A stretch of DNA of 64,000 bases, from positions 124,001 through 188,000 of the forward strand of contig JBHIWH010000005.1 of assembly GCA_041987545.1 (NCBI GenBank), in the 5' to 3' direction. The notes beneath the pieces were generated by a model. It was not told the origin of the DNA, made no database searches, and saw nothing but the letters and a program-made list of their open reading frames with translations. A program made the position numbers and the translations under genes. Below, one piece after another: positions 43,412 to 52,650 of this stretch (its first letter is position 1; each line of letters begins with the position of its first letter). The stretch comes from JAJRXR01 sp041987545. Lineage in GTDB: Bacteria > Planctomycetota > Phycisphaerae > Phycisphaerales > UBA1924.

Positions 43412-44723
43412 GCGAGGCGCGCAACGTCTTGGGGTCGAACGAGTACGCGTGCCCGTCCCACATCGACCTGGTCGCCAGGTCCACGATGACCATGACCTTG
43501 CTCGCCAGGTCGATGTTGCTCACCGCCGGCTCCCGCGAGCGGATGCACTCGAGCCAGTTCAGCCGCAGCTGGTCCTGGTCGTTGCCGATGTCCTCGCAGG
43601 TGATCTCCTCGGCGTCCACCTCGTCCACGAACAGACGCTCGGGGCGGATCACGCAGTGCCGCCCGCCCAGGTAGATGTTCGCCTCGTGCCCGCGGATCAT
43701 GGTCTCGAGCCCGACCTCGTTGTTCGTCGAGCCGGCGACGACCATCGTGTGCCCGTCCTGGAACTCGATGTTCAGGTTGACCTGGTCGTGGTTCTCCATG
43801 TCCTTGTCCACGTAGTGCCCGCCCGAGGCGACCACGCGCGTGGGCCAGCCCATGTCCAGGGCGAGCACGAGGGGCGTCATCACGTGCACCAGCAGGTCGC
43901 CGATGATGCCCGTCGAGAAGTCCCGGTACCGCCGCCAGCGGGCGTACACCTTCGGGTCCCACTCCCGCGGGCCCAGGTACCCCAGCCACGCGTCCCAGTC
44001 CAGGTTCTTGCCCGGCTCCCACTTGTCGTTCAGCGAGTAGTAGTTCCACTCCCCGTCCATCGAGTTGCGGCAGTAGCTCGTCTGGCTCCACGTGGGCTTG
44101 CCGATCCGGCCCGACTTGATCGCCTCGCTCGCCTTGTGGTACTTGGGCAGCATCATCATCTGCGTGCCGACCTGGAAGATCTGGCTCGGGCGAGACTCGA
44201 CGACCTTCCGCAGGTCCATCGCCTGCTCCAGGCGGAGCGTCATCGGCTTCTCGCAGTAGACGTCCTTGCCGGCCGTCAGCGCATCGACCGCGTGCTGGGC
44301 GTGCCAGTGCTCGGGGCTGGCGATGAGCACGCCGTGGATGTCCTCCCGGGCCAGCAGCTCGCGGTAGTCGCGGTAGGTGTCCACCGTGCCCCTGCCCTGG
44401 TTCTTCTCGATCTGGTTCTTGGCGTTCTCGGCGTGGATGTCGCACACGTCGGCGACAGCGCCGATCTGCACGTTCGACCGCCCGTCCTTGCCGAAGCCGG
44501 AGATGGCGACGCAGTGCCCCGTGCCCATCCCGCCCGTGCCGATCACGCCGACGCGGACCGCGTCGCCCGCGTTGGGCGTGCGGACGCGCCCGCCGGTGAC
44601 GGTCGCCACGGTCTTGGGCGCCTTGGACGCCCCACCCAGGACCATGCCGGCGCCGGCCAACGCCGCGGCCTGCCCCAGGAACGTGCGCCGGCTCTCGAGG
44701 TTCGTCTTGCCTTGCTTGCTCAT
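43404..44723 (-). CDS. Tat-exported Gfo/Idh/MocA oxidoreductase
   Basis: 439 residues. Canonical Tat leader SRRTFLGQAAALAGAGMVLG. Rossmann domain VRVGVIGTGGMGTGHCVAIS, VADVCDIHAENA, IASPEHWHAQHAVDAL and the family motif YCEKPMT. The C-terminal domain contains YNYYSLNDKWEPG-like and LVHVMTPLVLALD segments. It would act on a sugar or cyclitol in the periplasm with a bound nicotinamide cofactor, as in glucose-fructose oxidoreductase. ATG 44723 follows AGGAG. First gene of a four-gene operon ending with the heme protein. Confidence 0.88.
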   Translation of the reverse strand: MSKQGKTNLESRRTFLGQAAALAGAGMVLGGASKAPKTVATVTGGRVRTPNAGDAVRVGVIGTGGMGTGHCVAISGFGKDGRSNVQIGAVADVCDIHAENAKNQIEKNQGRGTVDTYRDYRELLAREDIHGVLIASPEHWHAQHAVDALTAGKDVYCEKPMTLRLEQAMDLRKVVESRPSQIFQVGTQMMMLPKYHKASEAIKSGRIGKPTWSQTSYCRNSMDGEWNYYSLNDKWEPGKNLDWDAWLGYLGPREWDPKVYARWRRYRDFSTGIIGDLLVHVMTPLVLALDMGWPTRVVASGGHYVDKDMENHDQVNLNIEFQDGHTMVVAGSTNNEVGLETMIRGHEANIYLGGRHCVIRPERLFVDEVDAEEITCEDIGNDQDQLRLNWLECIRSREPAVSNIDLASKVMVIVDLATRSMWDGHAYSFDPKTLRASRA

Positions 44724-44762
44724 CGCTCGTGCTCCTGGGGGCTGGGACCTGTCCGGGTCGCC

Positions 44763-44772
44763 AGAGTAGCAT
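44763..44772. promoter_or_regulatory. Overlapping divergent -10 elements
   Basis: TACTCT on the minus strand (44763-44768) and TAGCAT on the plus strand (44767-44772) share two bases. They would serve the Gfo/Idh/MocA operon (leader about 33 nt) and the isomerase gene. The overlap would make the two promoters mutually exclusive. Confidence 0.35.
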
Positions 44773-44780
44773 CTGCCCCC

Positions 44781-44804
44781 ATGCCTGCAAAGAGGCCCGA
44801 ATGA
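44781..44804 (+). CDS. Possible 7-codon leader ORF coupled to the isomerase gene
   Basis: ATG 44781, 8 nt after TAGCAT, encodes MPAKRPE and ends in a TGA that overlaps ATG 44801 as ATGA. It would be leaderless and hold the AGAGG site for the next gene. It may carry ribosomes to the isomerase start, or be chance. Confidence 0.3.
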   Translation: MPAKRPE

Positions 44805-45634
44805 CCCACCACCTCGGCGTCTGCTCCTGGTCCCTGCGCCCGGAATCGCCCGGCGACCTCGCGGGGCAGGTCCGTGCGTGCGGCCTCTCGCGCGTCCAGC
44901 TCGCGCTCGACCCGGTCAGAATGGGGCAATGGCCCCTGGGCCAGACCCGCGCCGCGCTCGACGCCGCCGGCGTCAGCATCGCCAGCGGCATGATGGCCAC
45001 CCGGGGTGAGGACTACTCCTCGATCGACTCTATCCGGCGCACGGGCGGTCTCCGCCCCGACGAGCACTGGGACGCCAACCTCGCCGCCGCGGCAAAGAAT
45101 GCCGACATCGCCTGTTCGCTCGGGATCGGGCTCGTCACGCTCCATGCCGGGTTCATCCCCGAGGACGCCGCCGACCCGCTGCGGGCCGTCATGATCGACC
45201 GCATCGCGCGAGTCGCCGAGGAGTTCGCCCGCCGCGACGTCCGCGTCGCGCTCGAGACCGGTCAGGAGTCGGCCGAGGCGCTGCGCGAAGTCCTCGGCGC
45301 GCCGGCGCTCTCCCAGGTCGGCGTCAACTTCGACCCGGCAAACATGCTTCTCTACGGCTCGGGCGACCCGACGCAAGCGCTCACCCTGCTCGCAGGCCGC
45401 ATTGCCCAGGTGCACATGAAGGACGCGATCCCGAGCGGCCAGCCCGACGCCTGGGGCGACGAGGTCCCCGCGGGCACGGGCCGCGTGGAATGGGACGCGT
45501 TCTTCGGGATCCTCAGCGAGCGCGCCCCCGACGTCGGCGTCATCATCGAGCGCGAGGCGGGGGAGTCGCGCGTGGGGGACGTGCGGACGGCCGTCAAGCT
45601 CGCCGCCCGGCACGGCTGCCAGACCACGCCGTGA
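44801..45634 (+). CDS. Sugar phosphate isomerase/epimerase (cytoplasmic TIM barrel)
   Basis: 277 residues, no export signal. Xylose-isomerase-like barrel: LGVCSWSLRPESP, GIGLVTLHAGFIPED, VALETGQESAEALREVLG with metal Glu, VGVNFDPANMLLYG, IAQVHMKDAIPSG, EVPAGTGRVEWDAFFGIL and IIEREAGE. It matches IolE/hydroxypyruvate isomerase relatives of unknown substrate. Divergent from the Gfo/Idh/MocA operon; convergent with the MFS gene, 6 nt apart. Confidence 0.87.
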   Translation: MTHHLGVCSWSLRPESPGDLAGQVRACGLSRVQLALDPVRMGQWPLGQTRAALDAAGVSIASGMMATRGEDYSSIDSIRRTGGLRPDEHWDANLAAAAKNADIACSLGIGLVTLHAGFIPEDAADPLRAVMIDRIARVAEEFARRDVRVALETGQESAEALREVLGAPALSQVGVNFDPANMLLYGSGDPTQALTLLAGRIAQVHMKDAIPSGQPDAWGDEVPAGTGRVEWDAFFGILSERAPDVGVIIEREAGESRVGDVRTAVKLAARHGCQTTP

Positions 45635-45640
45635 TCCCGC

Positions 45641-47056
45641 TCAGCTCGCGGGGGTTTCCGCGGCCGAGGGCTCCGCGCCCGTCCGCTCGAACCGGCCGCG
45701 CCGCGGATACAGCACGAGCAGCACGACAAGGCACCCGAGCGCGATCCACATCGGGATGCCGAACAGTCGCGTGTAGTTCATCACATCCACCGCCTCGCCG
45801 CCGCCCGTGGGCGTGACGCTGTCGGTCGCCCACGAGCCGACAATGCTGGTCGCGAACCAGCTCCCGACGATGATGCCGATGCCGACGATGACCAGGTTGA
45901 AGAGATTCTGGGCGCTGGCCCGGACGTCGGGAGTCGTCTCCTCGTCCACGACCATGAACGCGACGAAGATGAAGCACCCGAAGCAGAACCCGTGCAGGGC
46001 GACACCCGTGATCGCGACCCCGATCTCGGGGATGCCCAGCGTGTCGTGGATCCAGGGCATGTACGCGAAGAGCGCCATGCGGGCCGCGTAGGCGACGATG
46101 CCCAGCCCGAGCAGCGTCTTCCGTGAGATCTTCTTGGCGAAGAGCGGGATGAGCGCGAGCACGAGGATCTCCGTCATCTGGCCGACGGTCATCAGCCCCC
46201 CGCCACCGACGCCGAAGACCGTGTTGATGCCGTCGGCCAGCTCAGACCCGCCCGCGCGGTTCTGGATGTCGGTCAGGAACGCCGACGTGTGCACGAAGTA
46301 GAACTGGTGGATGATCGAGATCGGGACAGCCAGCAGGAACAGCGTCACCAGGGGCTGGCGCCGCAACTCCCAAATCGCTTCCCGCGCCGCGTTTGACTCC
46401 TTCGCCTCCCTGGCCGGGGGCGTGTGGGGCAGCGAGAAGCAGTACAGGCCCATGACGACGCCCAGCACCGCGCTGAGCTTGAACGCGTCGGCACGACCCG
46501 CGTCCTGGGCCGCGGCGATCTCCCCCGCGTTGGTCGTCACACCGTCGACCACGACCGCGTCGGGCGTGTGCTGGAACAGCAGCCACTGGCCGACGGCGAT
46601 CCCCGCGAGGATCCAGCCGACGGTGCCCCACACGCGAACCTTGCCGAAGTCCCGGTCCCGGTCGGGCAGGTGATGGAACGAGATCGAGTTGGTCAGCGCC
46701 AGCGTCGGCGCGTAGATCACGCCGTACACCACCGACACCGCCAGGAACACCCAGAACTGATCAACGGACGCCAGGAACCAGACCAGCACCGCGCCCAGCA
46801 GGTGCGAGATCCCCAGGAACCACTGCGTCGCGAAGTACCGGTCCGCGATCTGCCCCGCGATGAACGGCCCGATGATCGCGCCCGCGGCGCCGCCCGCCAG
46901 GATCGCCCCGACCTGGTCGAGGCTCAGCCCGCGATGCCCGAGCAGGAACGGGTACAGGATCGGCAGCCACGCCCCCCAGATCGCGTACTGCAGCAGCATC
47001 ATCACCGACAGGCGTGTGCGGACGAGCGGCGGCACGGGATTGGCGTGGTCTGTCAC
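45641..47056 (-). CDS. MFS transporter, nucleoside:H+ symporter type
   Basis: 471 residues, 12 predicted transmembrane helices. N-terminal RLSVMMLLQYAIWGAWLPIL and GAILAGGAAGAIIGPFIAGQ, then ADRYF and HHLPDRDRDFGKVRVWGTVG, match the Nuc_H_symport family (NupG-like). Planctomycete members often sit in carbohydrate clusters, so a sugar or nucleoside may be the cargo. Start GTG 47056 with AGGGGA upstream; an ATG 18 codons in would cut helix 1. Divergent from the isomerase at 47158. Confidence 0.85.
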   Translation of the reverse strand: MTDHANPVPPLVRTRLSVMMLLQYAIWGAWLPILYPFLLGHRGLSLDQVGAILAGGAAGAIIGPFIAGQIADRYFATQWFLGISHLLGAVLVWFLASVDQFWVFLAVSVVYGVIYAPTLALTNSISFHHLPDRDRDFGKVRVWGTVGWILAGIAVGQWLLFQHTPDAVVVDGVTTNAGEIAAAQDAGRADAFKLSAVLGVVMGLYCFSLPHTPPAREAKESNAAREAIWELRRQPLVTLFLLAVPISIIHQFYFVHTSAFLTDIQNRAGGSELADGINTVFGVGGGGLMTVGQMTEILVLALIPLFAKKISRKTLLGLGIVAYAARMALFAYMPWIHDTLGIPEIGVAITGVALHGFCFGCFIFVAFMVVDEETTPDVRASAQNLFNLVIVGIGIIVGSWFATSIVGSWATDSVTPTGGGEAVDVMNYTRLFGIPMWIALGCLVVLLVLYPRRGRFERTGAEPSAAETPAS

Positions 47057-47091
47057 GGCGCGGTCCCCTCGGTTCGGGCGGGCGAGCGGCG

Positions 47092-47136
47092 AGTCTACCG
47101 AGAACCAGCCGCCCGCTCGGGGGCCCCTGGTACCAT
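47092..47136. promoter_or_regulatory. Divergent promoter elements of MFS and isomerase genes
   Basis: TAGACT on the minus strand (47092-47097) precedes the MFS gene with a leader of about 29 nt. TACCAT on the plus strand (47131-47136) precedes the isomerase gene, with CCAGGAG between it and ATG 47158. Spacing suggests joint control. Confidence 0.35.
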
Positions 47137-47157
47137 CGCCGCTCCAGGAGCTTCCCC

Positions 47158-48162
<1,005 letters not shown>

Positions 48163-48177
48163 ATCCCCCGGGCAAAC

Positions 48178-49437
48178 TCAATCCCCCGACAGGTCGAGCA
48201 CGCGGAAGTCCTTGTACTCGATCACGTTGCCCGGGTGGTGCCCCTGCAGCGCGAAGCGGCCCGCGTCGAACTCGTCGAGGTGGGTATCGACGAACAGCAC
48301 GCCGTTGATCCACGTGCGGATGCGGTCGCCCTCGGCACGGATGCGATAGTCGAACCACGCCCCGTCCCGCGTGATCGGTCCGCCTTGTCCCGGGCCCGAC
48401 CCGGGCCACGCCATGTTGTACAGACAACCCGTGTAGTTCTTCGGGTCGTGCTGATCGACCTGCGCCTCGTACCCGTAGCCCGCGGGCCACGGGTTGTTCG
48501 GGTCCGGGTTCGGCTGGCACCGGAAGTAGATCCCAGAGTTCCCCCGCTCGTTGACCTTCACGAGCGTCCGCATCTCGAAGTCGGCGAACTCGTCGTCGCT
48601 GAACAGGTGCCCGGGCCCGTCGCGCCCGATGATCGTGCCGTCCACGACCGTCCACTCTGCGGCGTCCTCGGCGAACCAGCCCTCGGGCGTCTTGTCGTCC
48701 TCACCCCTGATCAGATGCCGCATCCCCGTCGGCTCCGGATCGGGCGACAGGTCCCTGATCCGGATCTTGCGGTACCGGAACGGGTGCCCGTGGTCCTGGA
48801 GCGCGATGTACCCGGTCGTCGCCCGCGTGTTCAGGGGCAGCGTGTCCTGCGGCTGGCGGTAGAAGCCCCGGTCGTCGAGCTTCGTGCCGTCGTGGATCCG
48901 CTCGCCGTTGAGCCAGACGTCCAGCGTGTCGCCGACCAGCTTCACCCGGTACGTGTTCCACTCGCCGGCGGGATTGACGGCCATGCTCGCGGGCTCGACC
49001 GCCTCGTAGACGGCCCCACAGTTCCGCAGGCCCGGCGCCTCGCCGTGCGTGTCCAGGATCTGGACCTCGAATCCGGTGAACGCCGGGTCGCCGTGCGACG
49101 TGCCCCGCAGGCCCAGCCCGGAGTTCCCGCCCTCGGGCATCCAGAAGTCGAGCTCGAGCTCGAAATCGCGGTACATCCGGTCGGTGCGGAGCCACCAGCC
49201 CTGCCCGGGCTTGGCGGTCACGATCTCGCCGTCCTTCACGGTCCACGCGTCGGTCGAGCCGCCCGTGACCGCCCAGCCGTCGAGATTCTTCCCGTTGAAC
49301 AGGTCGACCCAGCCCTCGTCGGGAATGCCGACCTCGACCGCGACGTCCTCGTTGCCCGTCGGGCAGCTGCGGCACCCTGCCGTCATCGCCCCGCCCAGGA
49401 CCAGCACGCCCGCCGCACACACGCTCGCTCGCTTCAT
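48178..49437 (-). CDS. DUF1080 lipoprotein with two domains (3-keto-glycoside hydrolase family)
   Basis: 419 residues. Lipoprotein signal with lipobox TAGC at Cys24. Two jelly-roll DUF1080 domains follow (about 43-230 with WVDLFNGKNLDGWAVTGG, ELELDFWMPEGGNSGLGLRG, YRKIRIRDL; and about 235-419 with EWTVVDGTIIGRDGPGHLFS, NSGIYFRCQPNPD, GHHPGNVIEYKDFRVLDL). Family members cleave 3-keto-disaccharides or glycosides. ATG 49437 is chosen since GGAG lies 6 nt upstream; ATGs at 49443 and 49458 are less well placed. Last gene of a six-gene operon. Confidence 0.85.
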   Translation of the reverse strand: MKRASVCAAGVLVLGGAMTAGCRSCPTGNEDVAVEVGIPDEGWVDLFNGKNLDGWAVTGGSTDAWTVKDGEIVTAKPGQGWWLRTDRMYRDFELELDFWMPEGGNSGLGLRGTSHGDPAFTGFEVQILDTHGEAPGLRNCGAVYEAVEPASMAVNPAGEWNTYRVKLVGDTLDVWLNGERIHDGTKLDDRGFYRQPQDTLPLNTRATTGYIALQDHGHPFRYRKIRIRDLSPDPEPTGMRHLIRGEDDKTPEGWFAEDAAEWTVVDGTIIGRDGPGHLFSDDEFADFEMRTLVKVNERGNSGIYFRCQPNPDPNNPWPAGYGYEAQVDQHDPKNYTGCLYNMAWPGSGPGQGGPITRDGAWFDYRIRAEGDRIRTWINGVLFVDTHLDEFDAGRFALQGHHPGNVIEYKDFRVLDLSGD

Positions 49438-49471
49438 CGTCATCTCCGCACGCTCCATCGCGCCCGGCGTC

Positions 49472-50383
49472 TCAGCCGGGGTCGCACGCCCTGTACGCGT
49501 CGATCACCGCTCGCTCGCCGTCCTTGCCGCTCGTGCTGTTCCCGTGCTCCATGCCCAGGACCCCAGCGAATCCCTTGTCCCGGATGAACCGGAACACGCC
49601 CGCGTAGTTGATCTCGCCCGTGGTCGGCTCGTTCCGCCCCGGGTGGTCGCCCTGCTGGAAATACGCGATCTCGTCCCAGCACCGTTCGATGTTGTTGATC
49701 AGGTTCCCCTCGGTCGCCTGCTGGTGGTAGATGTCGCACAGGATCTTGCACGAGGGCGAGTCCACGCCGCGGCAGATCTCGTACGCGTGCGCCATCTTCG
49801 CCAGCAGCATATTGGGGTGGTTGATCGGGTTCAGCGGCTCGAGGACCATGACCAGCCCGTGCGGCTCCAGCACCTCGCACGCCGCCCGCAACTGATCGAT
49901 CGCGTGGGCCGTCTGGTAGCCCAGGTCCAGCCGCGACTCGCGCGTCCCGGGCACGACCGTCATCCACGTCGCGTTGACCCGCTCGGCGACGTCCACCGCT
50001 TTCTTCGCCTCATCGACGAACTTCTGCCGATCGCCCGCGTCACCCCTGGAGAACGTCGACCCCCAGGCCGTCGAGGGGTTGAGGACGAACACGCCCATCG
50101 TCATCCCCAGCCGCTCCATCGCGGCCGCGATCCGCTCCTGCTCCTCGACCGACCGCCCGGACATCCCGTTGTCTTCCCAGGCCGTGAAGCCCTCGGACGC
50201 CGCGAACTCGAGCTGCGCTACGGGGTCGTCGCCCGCGTGATGGCGGAACATCCCGAAGTGGGGCGCAAACTTCATCGAGAACGCGTCGGCGCCCGCTCGC
50301 CCCCGGCGCCCGTGCGCGACCGGGGCCGCCCCCGCCGCGACCACGCCCGCGCCAATGCCCGCCAAGAACTCGCGTCGCTGCAT
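49472..50383 (-). CDS. Tat-exported hydroxypyruvate-isomerase-like TIM barrel
   Basis: 303 residues. Tat leader MQRREFLAGIGAGVVAAGA. Hyi-like barrel: FSMKFAPHFGMFRHHAGDD, MGVFVLNPSTAWGST, GLVMVLEPLNPINHPNMLLA (metal Glu), CKILCDIYHQQATEGNL, DHPGRNEPTTGEINYAGVF and VLGMEHGNS. These closely follow hydroxypyruvate isomerase, although export makes that substrate unlikely. ATG 50383 has AAGGGGC upstream; a TTG one codon earlier is not needed. It lies in a run of alternating Gfo/Idh/MocA and barrel genes. Confidence 0.87.
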   Translation of the reverse strand: MQRREFLAGIGAGVVAAGAAPVAHGRRGRAGADAFSMKFAPHFGMFRHHAGDDPVAQLEFAASEGFTAWEDNGMSGRSVEEQERIAAAMERLGMTMGVFVLNPSTAWGSTFSRGDAGDRQKFVDEAKKAVDVAERVNATWMTVVPGTRESRLDLGYQTAHAIDQLRAACEVLEPHGLVMVLEPLNPINHPNMLLAKMAHAYEICRGVDSPSCKILCDIYHQQATEGNLINNIERCWDEIAYFQQGDHPGRNEPTTGEINYAGVFRFIRDKGFAGVLGMEHGNSTSGKDGERAVIDAYRACDPG

Positions 50384-50405
50384 CAACGGCCCCTTCGCCC
50401 AGCGG

Positions 50406-51683
50406 TTAGGTCAGCGGCGTCCGCCCGGGCGTCGGGACGGGCTCCATCCCCAGTTCGCCGAACTCGTACGACGCCGGCGTCAGATCCAGCTCCGAGCCCA
50501 TCGCCTGCTCCCACGTGACCTCCTCGCCCGTGTACGCGCTCATCCGCCCCATGATCGCCGTCAGCGTGCTCTGCGCGACCCGCACGCCCTCGTTGAGCGA
50601 CGGGCCCGAGCCCCGGATCGACGCGATCAGGTCCACGTGCTCGACCTTGTACGGGTTCGGGTTTTCGCCCTCGAAAGCCCAGGCGTTCGCGCCCTCGATC
50701 CGCGACCGCCCGGGCCACGCGATCGCCGAGCCCTTCGTCCCCGTCAGCCGCTCGTCCACGCGGCCCGCGCACCCGTCGATCTGGCGGCACATGCTCAGCA
50801 CACGCACGCCCCCCGGGTACTCGTACTCGACGGCGAAGTGATCGAAAATGTTGCCGTACTTCTCGCCCGTCCGGACCTGGCGCCCGCCCATCCCCATCGC
50901 CTTGACAGGCGTCGAGTCCATCGCCCAGTTGATCACATCCAGGTTGTGGATGTGCTGCTCGCAGATGTGGTCGCCCGACAGCCAGCAGAAGTACAGCCAG
51001 TTCCGGAGCTGATACTCCATGTCCGACTCGTGCGGCTGCCGCTCGTGGACCCACAGGCCGCCCTGGTTCCAGTAGCACGAGGCGCCGACGATCTCGCCGA
51101 GCTGACCCGAGCGAACGCGGTCGATCAACTCCAGGTAGCACCGCTCGTGCCGGCGCTGCGTGCCGGCGACGACCGAGAGCCCGGCCTCCTGGGCCCGCCC
51201 CGCCGCCGCGATCACGCGCCGCACGCCCGCGGGGTCCACCGCCACCGGCTTCTCCATGAACACGTGCTTGCCGCGGGCGACCGCCTCCTCGAAGTGCATG
51301 GGCCGGAAATGGGGCGGCGTCGCGATGCAGACGTAGTCCACCTCCTCGAGCGCCAGGAGCTGCTTGAACGCGTCGAACCCCGCGAACCGCCGCTCGGGCG
51401 GCACGTCGATCCGCCCCTCCCACGACGGCTCGTCGGTCAGGTGCTTGAGCGACCCGTCGAGCCGATCACGGAACACGTCGGCCATCGCGACGACCCTGGT
51501 CGCCGGGTCGGCCTCGAGCGCGTTCCAGGCGGCGCCCGTCCCGCGCCCGCCGCACCCGATCACGCCGACGCCGATCCGGTCGTCGCCGCCGCGAGCCAGC
51601 TTCGACGCGAACGACGGCGCCACCAGCGCCCCCACCCCCAACGCTCCCGTCTTCATCATCTCACGCCGCGTCCACTGACTCAT
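50406..51683 (-). CDS. Tat-exported Gfo/Idh/MocA oxidoreductase
   Basis: 425 residues. Leader MSQWTRREMMKTGALGVGAL. Rossmann GVGVIGCGGRGTGAAWNALE, VAMADVFRDRLDG, CIATPPHFRPMHFEEAV, FMEKPVAVD. C-terminal domain with NWLYFCWLSGDHICEQHIHN, DVINWAMDSTP, and the tail IMGRMSAYTGEEVTWEQAMG. Paralogue of the gene at 52651 (shared IMGRM.AYTG..VTW.QAMGSE tail). Separated by 13 nt from the upstream barrel gene. Confidence 0.88.
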   Translation of the reverse strand: MSQWTRREMMKTGALGVGALVAPSFASKLARGGDDRIGVGVIGCGGRGTGAAWNALEADPATRVVAMADVFRDRLDGSLKHLTDEPSWEGRIDVPPERRFAGFDAFKQLLALEEVDYVCIATPPHFRPMHFEEAVARGKHVFMEKPVAVDPAGVRRVIAAAGRAQEAGLSVVAGTQRRHERCYLELIDRVRSGQLGEIVGASCYWNQGGLWVHERQPHESDMEYQLRNWLYFCWLSGDHICEQHIHNLDVINWAMDSTPVKAMGMGGRQVRTGEKYGNIFDHFAVEYEYPGGVRVLSMCRQIDGCAGRVDERLTGTKGSAIAWPGRSRIEGANAWAFEGENPNPYKVEHVDLIASIRGSGPSLNEGVRVAQSTLTAIMGRMSAYTGEEVTWEQAMGSELDLTPASYEFGELGMEPVPTPGRTPLT

Positions 51684-51696
51684 GCGCTCACCCGCC

Positions 51697-52641
51697 TCAC
51701 AGCCCGAGCACCCGGTCCATCCGGGCGCTGATGTCCCTGAGCCGATCGAGCCCGCCACCGCCCACCTCGGCCGTCGCCCAGCCACGATACCCGATCGCGT
51801 CCAGGGCGCCCCGCACGTTCTCCCACGGGATGTCGCCGTCCCCGATCTCGACGCCGAAGCCGGCCCACTTGCCTTCCCTGTCGCCCTTGGCCCGCGAGTA
51901 CCCCTTGATGTCCAGCCGCAGGATCCGCGGGCCCAGCGCCTCGATCCAGTGCTCGGGCCAGCCGTAGTGCCAGATGTTCCCGATGTCGAGATACCAGCCA
52001 ACGACCGGGCGCTCGCCGATCTCTTCACCGCTTGTGAACGACTCCAGGTACTCGCCCGCCTCGACCGGGCCGAGCAGGAAGTTGTTCCACACGTTCTCGA
52101 TGGCGATCGAGACGCCCGCCTCGCGCGCCTTTGGCAGCACGCGCCGGATCTCCCGGATCGAGCGATCCCACGCGTCCCGGTACGACACGCGCTCGTTCAC
52201 GACCCCCGGAACGAGCAGCACCGTGGACCCGCCATAGTCGCGGCAGTCCTCGATCGCCCGGCGCAGCGCCGCGACGCCCTCTGCCCGCACCCCGTCGTCC
52301 GGGTCGCTCAGGGGCTGGTTCCAGTGCACCGAATCGACGACCCCGGGGACCTCGATCCCCGTCCGCTCGATCGCGCGGAGAACCTCGTCCTTGTCGAGGT
52401 TGCTCGGGCTGTCGAGCTCGACTCCCTCGAAGCCGGCCTCGAGCGCCATCTCGAATCGCTGACGGATGTCCTCGCCGCCCTCGATCATGCCGTACTTGAG
52501 CGCCTTGCGGATCCGCCGCCCGACGGCAGGCCGAGCATCCGGCTCGGGTTGACGGGCGCGCGCCGGGCGTGCGTTCACGCCGACCGTCGCGGCCAGCGCC
52601 GCCCCCGCCGTCGCGCCCAGGAACTCGCGTCTGCTCGCCAT
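51697..52641 (-). CDS. Tat-exported sugar phosphate isomerase/epimerase
   Basis: 314 residues. Tat leader MASRREFLGATAGAALAATV. Barrel segments FEGVELDSPSNLDKDEVL, VVDSVHWNQPLSDPDDGV, GSTVLLVPGVVNERV, VSIAIENVWNNFLLGPVEAG (metal Glu), VGWYLDIGNIWHYGWPEHW, LRLDIKGYSRAKG, GDGDIPWENV, and GWATAEVGGGG. A conserved planctomycete exported subgroup. Sits between two paralogous Gfo/Idh/MocA genes with 9 and 13 nt gaps. Confidence 0.87.
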   Translation of the reverse strand: MASRREFLGATAGAALAATVGVNARPARARQPEPDARPAVGRRIRKALKYGMIEGGEDIRQRFEMALEAGFEGVELDSPSNLDKDEVLRAIERTGIEVPGVVDSVHWNQPLSDPDDGVRAEGVAALRRAIEDCRDYGGSTVLLVPGVVNERVSYRDAWDRSIREIRRVLPKAREAGVSIAIENVWNNFLLGPVEAGEYLESFTSGEEIGERPVVGWYLDIGNIWHYGWPEHWIEALGPRILRLDIKGYSRAKGDREGKWAGFGVEIGDGDIPWENVRGALDAIGYRGWATAEVGGGGLDRLRDISARMDRVLGL

Positions 52642-52650
52642 GATCGACCC

